From contig JAZLDG010000011.1 of the NCBI GenBank assembly GCA_045614565.1, forward strand, positions 1-60,959: DNA of 60,959 nt, in the 5' to 3' direction. The notes under the pieces were generated by a model, which was given only the letters and a program-made list of their open reading frames with translations, had not been told where the DNA came from and searched no databases. Positions 7,837 to 15,913 of the stretch are shown here, one piece after another. The number at the start of each line of letters is the position of its first letter. Position 1 is the stretch's first letter. Position numbers and translations under genes: made by a program. This DNA is from Scatosoma sp045614565. GTDB taxonomy: Bacteria > Bacillota > Clostridia > Christensenellales > Borkfalkiaceae.

Positions 7837-9288
7837 ATGTCTAAATTCAATGCCTTTCTCGACAGAAAATTCGATCTGACGAACAAGGGAACGAACGTCA
7901 AAACGGAAATCGTTGCTGGTCTTACCACCTTTATGGCAATGGTTTACATTTTGATGGTCAATGCGGGAATGTTTGCCGATCCGTTTAGCACAGGCGTAAA
8001 CGTTTTGGGTGTTTCCTACGGCGCAATGTACATCGTTACTGCGTTGTCCGCAATTATCGGTACGGTGCTTATCGGTCTTTTGTCCGGTTTGCCCTTGGCG
8101 CAAGCCCCTGGTATGGGTCTTAACGCGTTCTTCGTATATACGATGTGCATAGGCTTCGGCTTTACGTATGCGAACGCGCTCGTTTTCATCTTGATCGACG
8201 GTCTCGTGTTCATCGCGCTTACCGTTACCGGTCTTCGTGAAAAAATCTTCAAGGCAATCCCCGAAGATATCAAGAAAGCGATCCCCGCAGGTATCGGTCT
8301 TTTCATTGCTTTCATCGGTTTACAAAATGCAAAACTCGTTATCCCTAGCACGTCTACGGGCGTTACGATGGGTAGTATGAACTTGCTCGGCGGTCACGCT
8401 TGGGCTACGCTCGTACCGTTGTTCGTGGTCGTTCTTGGCGTTATCGCGATCGGAGCGATGTCTAAAAAGAACGTAAAGGGTGCAATCCTTTGGGGTATTC
8501 TCGGCTCTGGTGTGCTTTATTATGCGTTGCTTGGTCTTGGCGCGGCGTTCGGCGACGCTTCCAGCCAAGCGGTGTTCTCTTCTATTTCCTTCGCAAATCC
8601 TTTCGACGCGTTTAAGGAATTTGGTGAACAAACTTTCGGTAAGGTATTTACGGAAGGTTTCAACTTCGCTCCTTATATTGAAAAGAACGGCGCTGCAAAC
8701 TTCATTTTGATGCTTATCACGTCTGCGTTGGCTTTCTGTCTTGTAGATATGTTCGATACGCTCGGAACGCTTTACGGCGCTTGCAAGAGCGGTAACTTGC
8801 TCGACGAAAAGGGCGACGTTCCCAACCTTAATCAAGCTATGTTTGCAGACGCAGTTGCAACGACGACGGGTGCTATTCTCGGTACGTCCACGGTTACGAC
8901 GTTCGTAGAATCTTCCGCAGGTACGGCGGCTGGCGGTAAAACCGCGCTTACGTCCTACGTTGTGGCTATCTTGTTCGCGCTTGCTATGTTCCTTTCGCCC
9001 ATCGCGCAGCTCATTCCTTCTTGCGCTACGGCGACCGCGCTCATCTACGTAGGCGTTTTGATGATGAACAACGTTCGCGATATCGACTGGGCAGATCCCG
9101 CGATTGCGCTTCCTTCGTTCCTTACGATTGCTATGATGCCGTTCACCTACAATATTTCGTTCGGTATCGGCTTCGGCTTGCTCGCGCACGTGATCATTAA
9201 AGCTTGCACGGGTAAAGCAAAAGAAATCAGCGTTGCAACGTACGTCTTGACGTTAATATTCCTTGCAATGTTCTTGTTTACGCACTAA
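7837..9288 (+). CDS. NCS2-family purine permease (AzgA type)
   Basis: Membrane transporter for adenine, guanine or hypoxanthine, 483 residues, with about a dozen hydrophobic segments. Family signatures: N-K-G-T-N-V-K-T-E-I-V-A-G-L-T-T-F near 16-32, P-G-M-G-L-N-A-F-F near 91, and E-S-S-A-G-T-A-A-G-G-K-T near 360. These place it in the AzgA/PbuG/PbuO branch rather than the uracil/xanthine branch; the exact base carried cannot be read from sequence. AAGGAG precedes the ATG. It is a single-gene unit with its own promoter and a hairpin terminator. Confidence 0.93.
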   Translation: MSKFNAFLDRKFDLTNKGTNVKTEIVAGLTTFMAMVYILMVNAGMFADPFSTGVNVLGVSYGAMYIVTALSAIIGTVLIGLLSGLPLAQAPGMGLNAFFVYTMCIGFGFTYANALVFILIDGLVFIALTVTGLREKIFKAIPEDIKKAIPAGIGLFIAFIGLQNAKLVIPSTSTGVTMGSMNLLGGHAWATLVPLFVVVLGVIAIGAMSKKNVKGAILWGILGSGVLYYALLGLGAAFGDASSQAVFSSISFANPFDAFKEFGEQTFGKVFTEGFNFAPYIEKNGAANFILMLITSALAFCLVDMFDTLGTLYGACKSGNLLDEKGDVPNLNQAMFADAVATTTGAILGTSTVTTFVESSAGTAAGGKTALTSYVVAILFALAMFLSPIAQLIPSCATATALIYVGVLMMNNVRDIDWADPAIALPSFLTIAMMPFTYNISFGIGFGLLAHVIIKACTGKAKEISVATYVLTLIFLAMFLFTH

Positions 9289-9310
9289 TTGTAAAATCGG
9301 TTGAAAACTG

Positions 9311-9343
9311 CGGCGGGTTGTTTTGCAACCCGCCGTGTTGTTT
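9311..9343 (+). terminator. Terminator after the purine permease gene
   Basis: 10-bp perfect stem (CGGCGGGTTG / CAACCCGCCG), 5-nt loop, followed by the T-rich TGTTGTTT. The U-tract is weak, so some read-through into the next gene is possible. Confidence 0.65.
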
Positions 9344-9371
9344 CGCGAAAACGCTATAAGGATAAAATGTT

Positions 9372-10262
9372 ATGATGAAACAGGAAACCAAAGACCAAAT
9401 CAAACAAACGGGGTTGGACGTAGCAACGGCGGTAATTGCAGGCTTAATCGTCGCGCTTGCGTATTACTTTTTTCAAAACAGCAACGGGTTTGCGCCGGGG
9501 GGCGTGGGCGGTTTGGCGACGATTACCTATTATTTATGTGATTATGAAATATCTTGGGCGTTGCTGATGATTGCCTTTAATATTCCCATTTTCATTTTGG
9601 TGAGCATTTTCGTTAATAAAAAACTGGGCTTATACCTTATTTTATATATGACGGTGCAATCGTTGTCGACGGAGCTGTTCGCGTTATTGCAATGGAAACC
9701 CTATTGCGCGGCGAATAACGTGGAAGATTTTGAAATCGTATTCGCGTGTATAGGGGCGGGTGTGATTTCGGGGATCGGCTTTTCTTTAATGCTTCGCCGC
9801 TTTGGTGCAAGCGGGGGCACGTACGCCATTTCCGCGCTCATTAAAAAAGCGAAACCCGCAACGAATATCGCGTACGTTTCCTTTTTAATGGATTCAAGCG
9901 TGGTCGTTGTCGCGTTTTTCGTGTACGGTATGCGCATTACGCCCGTCGTTTGTACGCTTCTAAACTTGTTTATCGCAAACGTAGTGGTCGATTACGCGTT
10001 GGCGGGTATTAAAAACGGGTATAAATTTGAAATCGTAACGGATAAACCCGAAGAACTTTCTTTGGAACTGATGGAAAAATTAAAACACGGCGTTACGGAA
10101 ATTCGTGTACTTGGTATGTATTCGCACACCGAAAAGTATATGCTCGTGTGCATCATACGAAAAAAACAAATCGGCGAGATGATGAAAATCATAAAAAATC
10201 ATTCGGGCAGCTTTGCGAGCTTCACAAAAGTAAACGAAGTATTCGGTCGATTTAAGGCTTAA
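9372..10262 (+). CDS. YitT family membrane protein (DUF161/DUF2179)
   Basis: 296 residues. The N-terminal two thirds hold five to six hydrophobic helices with the YitT_membrane signatures F-A-P-G-G-V-G-G-L-A-T near 39-49 and G-A-S-G-G-T-Y-A near 147. The C-terminal 80 residues form a soluble DUF2179 domain. The family is widespread in Bacillota; its function is not established. The start is set at the first of two adjacent ATGs, with AAGGA 9 bases upstream. A bidirectional hairpin terminator follows 16 bases after the stop. Confidence 0.9.
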   Translation: MMKQETKDQIKQTGLDVATAVIAGLIVALAYYFFQNSNGFAPGGVGGLATITYYLCDYEISWALLMIAFNIPIFILVSIFVNKKLGLYLILYMTVQSLSTELFALLQWKPYCAANNVEDFEIVFACIGAGVISGIGFSLMLRRFGASGGTYAISALIKKAKPATNIAYVSFLMDSSVVVVAFFVYGMRITPVVCTLLNLFIANVVVDYALAGIKNGYKFEIVTDKPEELSLELMEKLKHGVTEIRVLGMYSHTEKYMLVCIIRKKQIGEMMKIIKNHSGSFASFTKVNEVFGRFKA

Positions 10263-10271
10263 CTAATTTCA

Positions 10272-10329
10272 TTCTACGAAAAAACGGACAGGTAACAACC
10301 TGTCCGTTTTTTGGCGCAGAAGACGAGAT
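10272..10329. repeat. 58-bp direct repeat, copy 1 (terminator plus tRNA-Ser 3' fragment)
   Basis: Identical to 10441-10498 except one base (C at 10296 versus G at 10465). It carries the complete terminator hairpin and the last 18 bases of the tRNA-Ser gene (CCA end and acceptor/T-arm side), but no tRNA body. Confidence 0.9.
10279..10312. terminator. Bidirectional terminator after yitT
   Basis: 15-bp perfect stem including six A and six T at its foot (core ACGGACAGGT / ACCTGTCCGT), 4-nt loop. It ends the yitT transcript on the plus strand and would also work on the minus strand. Confidence 0.88.
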
Positions 10330-10440
10330 ATTGACGAAACGTCAAAGCTTCGTCGCTCGCCAACCGTTTCGTTTTGAACGGGCTGTTTCAATCTCGCTTC
10401 TCGCACGAACTCGTGGTAATTCACGAGTTCTCACCCGACC
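10330..10440. other. 111-bp spacer between the two tRNA-end repeats
   Basis: No gene. It holds a small hairpin TTGACG-AAA-CGTCAA (10331-10345) and a second one with arms GAACTCGTG / CACGAGTTC and a 6-nt loop, whose left arm also matches the T-arm of the adjacent tRNA-Ser. Origin unknown. Confidence 0.5.
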
Positions 10441-10498
10441 TTCTACGAAAAAACGGACAGGTAAGAACCTGTCCGTTTTTTGGCGCAGAAGACGAGAT
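10441..10498. repeat. 58-bp direct repeat, copy 2 (terminator plus intact tRNA-Ser 3' end)
   Basis: Partner of 10272-10329, offset 169 bases. Here the tRNA portion continues into the complete tRNA-Ser gene. Confidence 0.9.
10448..10481 (-). terminator. Terminator of the tRNA-Ser gene
   Basis: Same 15-bp hairpin as copy 1, with loop AAGA on the plus strand. On the minus strand it follows the tRNA CCA end directly. Confidence 0.88.
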
Positions 10499-10572
10499 TC
10501 GAACTCGTGCTACGGTTTTCCCATACTACTCCCTTAGCAGGGGAGCCCCTTGAGCCTCTTGGGTACTTCTGC
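10481..10572 (-). tRNA. tRNA-Ser (anticodon GCU)
   Basis: Class II tRNA of 92 bases including an encoded CCA. Acceptor stem GCAGAAG / CTTCTGC; anticodon arm CTCCC-CTGCTAA-GGGAG with GCT as anticodon, reading AGC/AGU serine codons; a long variable arm; T-arm ACGAG-TTCGAAT-CTCGT. It stands alone, with its own promoter 20-50 bases upstream and a terminator fused to its 3' end. Confidence 0.97.
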
Positions 10573-10599
10573 ATTGCCCCGTGTTCACAAAGCTATATT

Positions 10600-10628
10600 A
10601 CTATATCATATTTTTTTTGCGTTGTCAA
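10600..10628 (-). promoter_or_regulatory. tRNA-Ser promoter
   Basis: Minus strand TTGACA (10623-10628), 17-base spacer, TATAGT (10600-10605), about 20 bases ahead of the mature tRNA 5' end once the start site is allowed for. Confidence 0.88.
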
Positions 10629-10730
10629 AGCTTTTTTAAGCAAAAAAGAAAAAACTTTTGAAAAATTATCATATATAAAAATATCTTTGGAAAACCTAAT
10701 AGAAAAATGTCAAAAACGGGCATATTGTTC

Positions 10731-10759
10731 TTGATTAAAATACGTAAATATGTTAAAAT
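10731..10759 (+). promoter_or_regulatory. Promoter of the inorganic pyrophosphatase gene
   Basis: TTGATT (10731-10736), 17-base spacer, TAAAAT (10754-10759), followed by a leader of about 37 bases. Confidence 0.75.
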
Positions 10760-10802
10760 TAAACAATAAAAGGAAATAATTTTTTTGAGAGGAGATATAT
10801 TT

Positions 10803-11333
10803 ATGAACGTTTGGCACGACGTTGCCGCAAGCCGTATTACGGCGAAGCAATTTGAAGCTTTTATTGAAATTCCCAAGGGCTGTAAAGCGAAGTATGAGTT
10901 GGACAAAGAAACGGGCTTGTTACGCTTGGACAGAGTTTTGTACACGTCTACCGTGTACCCCGCAAATTACGGGTTTATTCCCCGCACGTTTGCGGACGAC
11001 GGCGATCCCTTGGACGTGTTGGTGCTTTGCGGGGAGAGCATTTACCCGTCAACGCTGGTGACTTGTTATCCGATCGGGGTTATCAAAATGATTGACGGTG
11101 GATCTTTGGATGAAAAGATCATCGCCGTACCTATTCAAGACCCGACCTACAAAGATTATTACGACATCAAAGAATTACCCCAACACGTATTTGAAGAAAT
11201 GATGCACTTTTTTGAAGTGTACAAATCCTTGGAGCATAAGCAAACGACGGTCAAGGAAATCTGTCACCGCGACGAAGCGATGGACATTATCAATAAGTGT
11301 ATTGCGGCGTATAAGGACGTATTCGAGAAATAA
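10803..11333 (+). CDS. ppa: Inorganic pyrophosphatase (family I)
   Basis: Hydrolyses pyrophosphate to phosphate, driving biosynthetic reactions. 176 residues, the family I length. Active-site motifs: K-Y-E-L-D-K-E-T-G near 31-39, Y-P-A-N-Y-G-F-I-P near 54-62, and the metal-binding D-D-G-D-P-L-D-V-L-V near 67-76. The ATG at 10803 is chosen because GAGGAG lies 8 bases upstream; a TTG at 10785 in the same frame lies before that site. Single gene under its own promoter. Confidence 0.96.
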   Translation: MNVWHDVAASRITAKQFEAFIEIPKGCKAKYELDKETGLLRLDRVLYTSTVYPANYGFIPRTFADDGDPLDVLVLCGESIYPSTLVTCYPIGVIKMIDGGSLDEKIIAVPIQDPTYKDYYDIKELPQHVFEEMMHFFEVYKSLEHKQTTVKEICHRDEAMDIINKCIAAYKDVFEK

Positions 11334-11388
11334 GACGAAAATCTGCGAAAAAATTTCCGTAAATCGCTAAAATTTTCCTGCAAGGATA

Positions 11389-11417
11389 TTGACATTAACG
11401 GAAAAACACGCTATAAT
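11389..11417 (+). promoter_or_regulatory. Strong promoter of the paralogous membrane-protein pair
   Basis: Consensus TTGACA (11389-11394), 17-base spacer, TATAAT (11412-11417). Transcription should start near 11424, giving an untranslated leader of about 125 bases in which a CGC-GGAA-GCG tetraloop hairpin but no known riboswitch can be seen. Confidence 0.9.
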
Positions 11418-11548
11418 GGAATAGGAGAGAAAATCGAATTTTTCCCAAGCGAAACAAAAGCTTGATTTTAGCAAAAAAACGAACGGCGCGGAAGCGGCGT
11501 CTTTCGTGGTTTTGAAAGGGAAGTTTGATAAGGATATGGAGGTTGAGT

Positions 11549-12631
11549 ATGGCGAATAAAGAAGCCGAAAAGAAACGCGCGTATATCAAACAGCGTATTA
11601 TGAAGGAACAAGGCAAAGCGAAAACGATCGGTTTTTTCTTTTTTCTCGCCTTGCTTGCCGTGACGGCGTTGGCGTGTTTGCCTTTAATAGAAATAGAAGG
11701 CGCGACGCTTGGCGTAGTCGCGTTTTGGCAACCCTTCGTTGCGCTTGCAACGTCGCAGGATATTTTAGGCTCGTTGGTTAGTGATATTTACCCGCTTTCC
11801 ATTGCTTTACTTTACGGCGTGTTGCTTTTGATTTTGCTGATCAACGTACTTCGTTCGCTGGGTAAACTTTCTTGGCTTTTCAAAAATCTTGCAAGTAAGC
11901 TTTACGGTTTCAACCGTAATATGTACGCGATGGACGATTTGGGTCGTATTTTCTCGGGTTCGCTTTCGAGCGTACTCGGCGTACATTTCCTGATTGCGCT
12001 CGTCGCGGGCGGTGTAACGCTGTTGCCTTTGGCGTACGCGGTTTTAGGCGTGAGCGTATTCTTCCATTTCGTATGCGGTATGCCTGCGGGCAACGTAAGC
12101 TTGTTTACGACGGAAGGCGGTATCATTGAAGAAAAACGCGAAGTGGGCAATTTCGTTGCCTTCGTTCGCAATTTCATACAAATCGCGGCGACGGCGGCTT
12201 GTGTATATTTCTTTACGCAAGGCAGCGTACTTTCGCAAACGGTGCAAGACGTGGCAAAAAGCGGTGTGGGGGCTATGCTCGCAAATCCTATAAGCTTGAT
12301 CGTTCCCGCCGTGCATTTCTTCGTGGCGGTTTGGATTTTAGCGATGCTCGGTTACGCGTTTGGGAACGTGGAATTTGACCCCGACGGTGCGAAAGCTTCG
12401 GGTAGAAAAGCGAATATCTTTTGGTCGCTTTTACTTGCGTTGTTCGCGGCGGGCGCGTACGTTGTGGCAAAGCTTTTAACGACGAGCGAGCCGAGTTCGG
12501 CGTTGTTGATCGTTTCGGGGATTGCGGCGGTAACCTTCGTGTTAGAGCTTTTGCTTCGTAAATATCCAAGAGTGAAGCAAACGGATCCCGACGAAATTGA
12601 CGTGGATACGTATTTAGTTGATAACGATTAA
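11549..12631 (+). CDS. Polytopic membrane protein, family with GFNRNMYAMDD motif (copy 1)
   Basis: 360 residues, unknown function. A basic N-terminal helix rich in Lys/Glu precedes about eight hydrophobic helices. A cytoplasmic-looking loop carries L-G-K-L-S-W-L-F-K and G-F-N-R-N-M-Y-A-M-D-D; later come H-F-V-C-G and L-F-T-T, and E-K-R-E-V-G before the next helix. All of these recur in the next gene, so the two are paralogs. The C-terminus is short and acidic. Start set at the ATG at 11549 with GGAGG 6 bases upstream; the in-frame TTG at 11525 precedes that site. Likely co-transcribed with the downstream paralog (45-base gap). Confidence 0.85.
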   Translation: MANKEAEKKRAYIKQRIMKEQGKAKTIGFFFFLALLAVTALACLPLIEIEGATLGVVAFWQPFVALATSQDILGSLVSDIYPLSIALLYGVLLLILLINVLRSLGKLSWLFKNLASKLYGFNRNMYAMDDLGRIFSGSLSSVLGVHFLIALVAGGVTLLPLAYAVLGVSVFFHFVCGMPAGNVSLFTTEGGIIEEKREVGNFVAFVRNFIQIAATAACVYFFTQGSVLSQTVQDVAKSGVGAMLANPISLIVPAVHFFVAVWILAMLGYAFGNVEFDPDGAKASGRKANIFWSLLLALFAAGAYVVAKLLTTSEPSSALLIVSGIAAVTFVLELLLRKYPRVKQTDPDEIDVDTYLVDND

Positions 12632-12676
12632 ATAATAAAAAATTAAACGGGGAAATCCCGCAAGGAGAATAGGAAT

Positions 12677-14251
12677 ATGAAACGGATCGAATCCAAGGCG
12701 AAATTATTGAAAAAGCGCGTGAGAGCGGTTCAAGGCAAAGCAAAATTCGTGGGTATGACGTATTTATTTGGCTTGATCTTGCTTGCCGTGGCGGGCGCAA
12801 TGCTGACGATGGTCAGCGGTACGAGCATTTCCACCGAAGCGATTATGGGCGCGACGGGGCTTGACTTGCCCGTGCTCAAAGCGATTGCGGAAATCACGGC
12901 GATTTTTACGACGGAAAAAGGCGCGCTCGGTTTCTTACAGGACGCAGAGCTGCTTATTCGGTTACTCGTCGTTTTAATCTACGTTGCAATGCTTTTAGCC
13001 TTGCTTATCAATATCTTCCGTGCGCTTGGCAAATTGAACTGGTTGTTCAAACGCCGCGCAAGCTATGCAAACGGATTCAACCGTAATATGTACGCGATGG
13101 ACGATATCAGTAAACGGTATTCCAGCTCCTTGAAAGCCTTACTTATCTGCAATTTACAAATTATGCTCCTTTCCCTTTCCGCGAACGCGGAAGGCGTGGT
13201 GGAACAGCAAATCACTTTATTCGGTTACATAACGCTTGGCGTAGGTCTTTTGTGGCATTTCTTCTGCGGACTTTTGGAAGGCTCGGTTACGTTGTTCACG
13301 ACGGGCAAGAAGATCGAAGAAGAAGAACGCGAATACGGTTTATTTATCTACTTCGTTCGTAATCTTATTCAACTCGTAGCGGTTGCGGCGATCGTGTATT
13401 TCCTTGTTCCGCAAAGCGTATTGCTCGTTAGATTGCAACAATGCTTCACCGCGTTGCTCACGCAAGATTTCGGCTGGTTTGGAACGAATATCACCTTGCT
13501 TATCCCGATGATGATAGAATTCGTCGTATGGATTTTCATATTCATTATGCTCGGTCACGCGGTAGCGGCTACGGAATTTAACCGCGACGGTAAATTCGGT
13601 AAGGGTATGAAAACGTACGCGGTTGCGTCCTTCTTGGCGTTCTTATTTATCGGCGTTTGGACGGTATTGCCGTTCTTGCCTTTGGAAACGGGAATGGAAG
13701 CGGGCGTGTTCAACTTCAATCTCTTAATTCCTGCAATCATCGCATTCGTGGTATTCTTGTTCGACTGCATTTGCCGTTCCAAGACCAAACCGCCCAAGGA
13801 AGAAGAAACCGAAGATTTCTACGATCCCGAAAACGCTCCCGAGCAACCGCAATCCGTTATGGCGCAAATGCCTGCAATGAACGGTCAAAACGGTCAACCG
13901 ATCTACGTTCCTATTTATTATTATCCGTACCCTGCAACGGCGCAAACGCCCGCACAATGCCCGCCCGTATCTACGACGGCGGAAGCGGTACCCGTTCGTC
14001 CCACGCCGATGCCTGCACCTGCGTATATTCAGCCCACCCCTTCTCCGATAGCGGAAGAAGAGAAAGAAACGTTTAGCGAAGAACCCGTGGAAATTCCCTT
14101 GGAGCTTGATCCTGCGAAATCGCATATCGTAAGATGTCCCAACTGCGGCAGAAATTTGAACGTAAAGGAAGTTTCGCCCTATCACCGTTGTCCCGTTTGC
14201 GACAAGGTATTCGAGCTTCGCAAGTTTGAAGCGTACGTAAAAAAGAACTAA
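12677..14251 (+). CDS. Polytopic membrane protein with proline-rich tail and zinc ribbon (copy 2)
   Basis: 524 residues, function unknown, paralog of the preceding protein: the shared motifs are L-G-K-L-N-W-L-F-K, G-F-N-R-N-M-Y-A-M-D-D, H-F-F-C-G and F-V-R-N-L-I-Q. After about eight membrane helices (to about residue 370) it adds a long Pro/Gln/Tyr-rich disordered segment and a C-terminal zinc ribbon with C-P-N-C-G near 487-491 and C-P-V-C near 505-508. The neighbouring paralog lacks both additions. The zinc ribbon could bind a partner protein or nucleic acid at the membrane face (inference). AAGGAG precedes the ATG. Confidence 0.86.
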   Translation: MKRIESKAKLLKKRVRAVQGKAKFVGMTYLFGLILLAVAGAMLTMVSGTSISTEAIMGATGLDLPVLKAIAEITAIFTTEKGALGFLQDAELLIRLLVVLIYVAMLLALLINIFRALGKLNWLFKRRASYANGFNRNMYAMDDISKRYSSSLKALLICNLQIMLLSLSANAEGVVEQQITLFGYITLGVGLLWHFFCGLLEGSVTLFTTGKKIEEEEREYGLFIYFVRNLIQLVAVAAIVYFLVPQSVLLVRLQQCFTALLTQDFGWFGTNITLLIPMMIEFVVWIFIFIMLGHAVAATEFNRDGKFGKGMKTYAVASFLAFLFIGVWTVLPFLPLETGMEAGVFNFNLLIPAIIAFVVFLFDCICRSKTKPPKEEETEDFYDPENAPEQPQSVMAQMPAMNGQNGQPIYVPIYYYPYPATAQTPAQCPPVSTTAEAVPVRPTPMPAPAYIQPTPSPIAEEEKETFSEEPVEIPLELDPAKSHIVRCPNCGRNLNVKEVSPYHRCPVCDKVFELRKFEAYVKKN

Positions 14252-14348
14252 AAAGAATAAAATTAGGAAAACGTCGCTCTTCGGGAAGAACGAAGGGCGA
14301 GTTTTCGCGATAATAGCCCCGCAATAGTGCGGAAGGAGAGAGAATAAT

Positions 14349-15779
14349 ATGGCAAAAGAAACTCAATTTGTAGAACAAATCGCGGATATTAACGCGGATT
14401 TCCCGCAATGGTACACGGACGTCGTGTTAAAGACCAAGCTCGTGGATTACGGTCCCGTCAAAGGCACGATGGTTATTCGTCCGTACGGTTACGCGATTTG
14501 GGAGAATATTCAAAACGAAATGAACGCCCGTTTCAAAAAACGCGGCGTAGAAAACGCGTATTTCCCGCTGTTAATCCCGATGAGCTATTTCACCAAGGAA
14601 GCGGAACACGTGGAAGGCTTTGCTCCCGAAGTGGCGGTCGTAACACACGCGGGCGGGGAAAAGCTTGCCGAACCTTTGGCAATCCGTCCTACGTCCGAAA
14701 CGATCATCGGCACGATGATGTCCAAGTGGGTGCAATCGTATCGTGATTTGCCCTTAAAGGTCAATCAATGGTGTAACGTTATGCGTTGGGAAAAAACCAC
14801 CCGTCCGTTCTTGCGTACGAGTGAATTTTTGTGGCAAGAAGGACACACCGCGCACGCAAGTAGCGACGAAGCGGAAGAAGAAACGCAAGCAATGCTTGCC
14901 GTGTATAAAGAATTTGCCGAAAACTGTTTGGCTATCCCCGTTTTAACGGGCAGAAAGACGGAAAAAGAAAAGTTCGCGGGTGCGGTCGCTACGTATACGA
15001 TGGAAGCGATGATGCGCGACGGTAAGAGCTTGCAAGCAGGTACGTCGCATTATATGGGACAAAACTTCGCAACGGCGTTCGATATTAAATACCTTGGCAA
15101 CGAAGGCGTATTGCAAACGGCGTACACGACGTCTTGGGGCGTTTCGACGCGTTTGATCGGCGCGATTATAATGACGCACGGCGACGAACGCGGGCTCGTG
15201 CTTCCGCCCGTGGTTGCGCCCATTCAATGCGTAATCGTTCCGATCGCGGCAAGAAAGGGCGGCGTAATCGAAGCTTGCGAAAAACTCCAAGCAGAGTTGG
15301 AAGAAGCAGGTGTTCGCGTAACGCTCGATAAGTCCGATAACAGCCCCGGTTGGAAGTTCAACGAATGGGAAATGAAAGGCGTTCCCGTCCGTATCGAGCT
15401 TGGACCGCGCGACATAGAAGCGGGCAAAATGCTTTGTGCGAGAAGAGATACGCTGGAAAAGACGGAAATGCCGCTTGAAAACGCGGTGGACGGCGTGAAA
15501 GCGTTGCTCGCAAGCGTGCAAAAGGATATGCTGGAAGCGGCGAGAAAACGCCGTGACGAGCGGATTACCTACGCGGACGATATCGCGGGGATTCTTGCGG
15601 GCGTAGAAGCGGGCAAGTTCGTGAAAGCGGGCTGGTGCGGTTGCCGTGAATGTGAAGACAAGATCAAGGAAGAAACGGCGGCAACGGCGCGCGTATACGC
15701 GGAAGGCGAAAGCAAGGAAACTTGCGCGGTATGCGGCAAAAAATCTAAACACGTTATCGTATACGCAAGAGCATATTAA
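14349..15779 (+). CDS. proS: Prolyl-tRNA synthetase (archaeal/eukaryotic type)
   Basis: Charges tRNA-Pro with proline. 476 residues, matching the shorter ProRS type without the bacterial editing insertion. Class II motifs: F-P-L-L-I-P near 72-77, the T-S-E-T-I-I loop, R-W-E-K-T-T-R-P-F-L-R-T-S-E-F near 145-159 and H-G-D-E-R-G-L near 277. The C-terminal domain has a zinc-site cysteine set (C-G-C-x-x-C near 434-438 and C-x-x-C near 461-464) and a terminal tyrosine, both typical of this type. The 97-base leader has hairpins but no T-box sequence. A terminator follows. Confidence 0.96.
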   Translation: MAKETQFVEQIADINADFPQWYTDVVLKTKLVDYGPVKGTMVIRPYGYAIWENIQNEMNARFKKRGVENAYFPLLIPMSYFTKEAEHVEGFAPEVAVVTHAGGEKLAEPLAIRPTSETIIGTMMSKWVQSYRDLPLKVNQWCNVMRWEKTTRPFLRTSEFLWQEGHTAHASSDEAEEETQAMLAVYKEFAENCLAIPVLTGRKTEKEKFAGAVATYTMEAMMRDGKSLQAGTSHYMGQNFATAFDIKYLGNEGVLQTAYTTSWGVSTRLIGAIIMTHGDERGLVLPPVVAPIQCVIVPIAARKGGVIEACEKLQAELEEAGVRVTLDKSDNSPGWKFNEWEMKGVPVRIELGPRDIEAGKMLCARRDTLEKTEMPLENAVDGVKALLASVQKDMLEAARKRRDERITYADDIAGILAGVEAGKFVKAGWCGCRECEDKIKEETAATARVYAEGESKETCAVCGKKSKHVIVYARAY

Positions 15780-15788
15780 CACGAATAC

Positions 15789-15820
15789 AAAAACGCGCCT
15801 TTATCAGGGCGCGTTTTTTA
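15789..15820 (+). terminator. Terminator of proS
   Basis: 10-bp stem AAAACGCGCC / GGCGCGTTTT with an 8-nt loop and a run of six T. Confidence 0.92.
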
Positions 15821-15878
15821 TAAAAAACGAGAAGACGAGTAAAAGCGTATAAAAATAAAGAAAATCTTGCGCACTCGC

Positions 15879-15907
15879 TTGACGAAATAAGAAAAAAATG
15901 CTATTAT
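15879..15907 (+). promoter_or_regulatory. Promoter giving a leaderless mRNA for the XRE gene
   Basis: TTGACG (15879-15884), 17-base spacer, TATTAT (15902-15907). The -10 box ends 7 bases before the A of the ATG at 15914, so the expected transcription start is the start codon itself. No CtsR-type GGTCAAA heptads are present. Confidence 0.8.
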
Positions 15908-15913
15908 AGTACT

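Noticed and set aside
10331..10537. Small plus-strand open frame through the tRNA-Ser region
   Set aside because: It crosses the tRNA terminator and the tRNA gene antisense; there is no ribosome site.
14252..14348. T-box ahead of proS
   Set aside because: The leader has two hairpins but lacks the conserved GGTGG-x-ACCGCG type sequence and is too short.
15780..15913. CtsR operator ahead of the XRE-mcsA-mcsB-clpC operon
   Set aside because: No GGTCAAA heptad or tandem repeat is present between the proS terminator and the XRE start.
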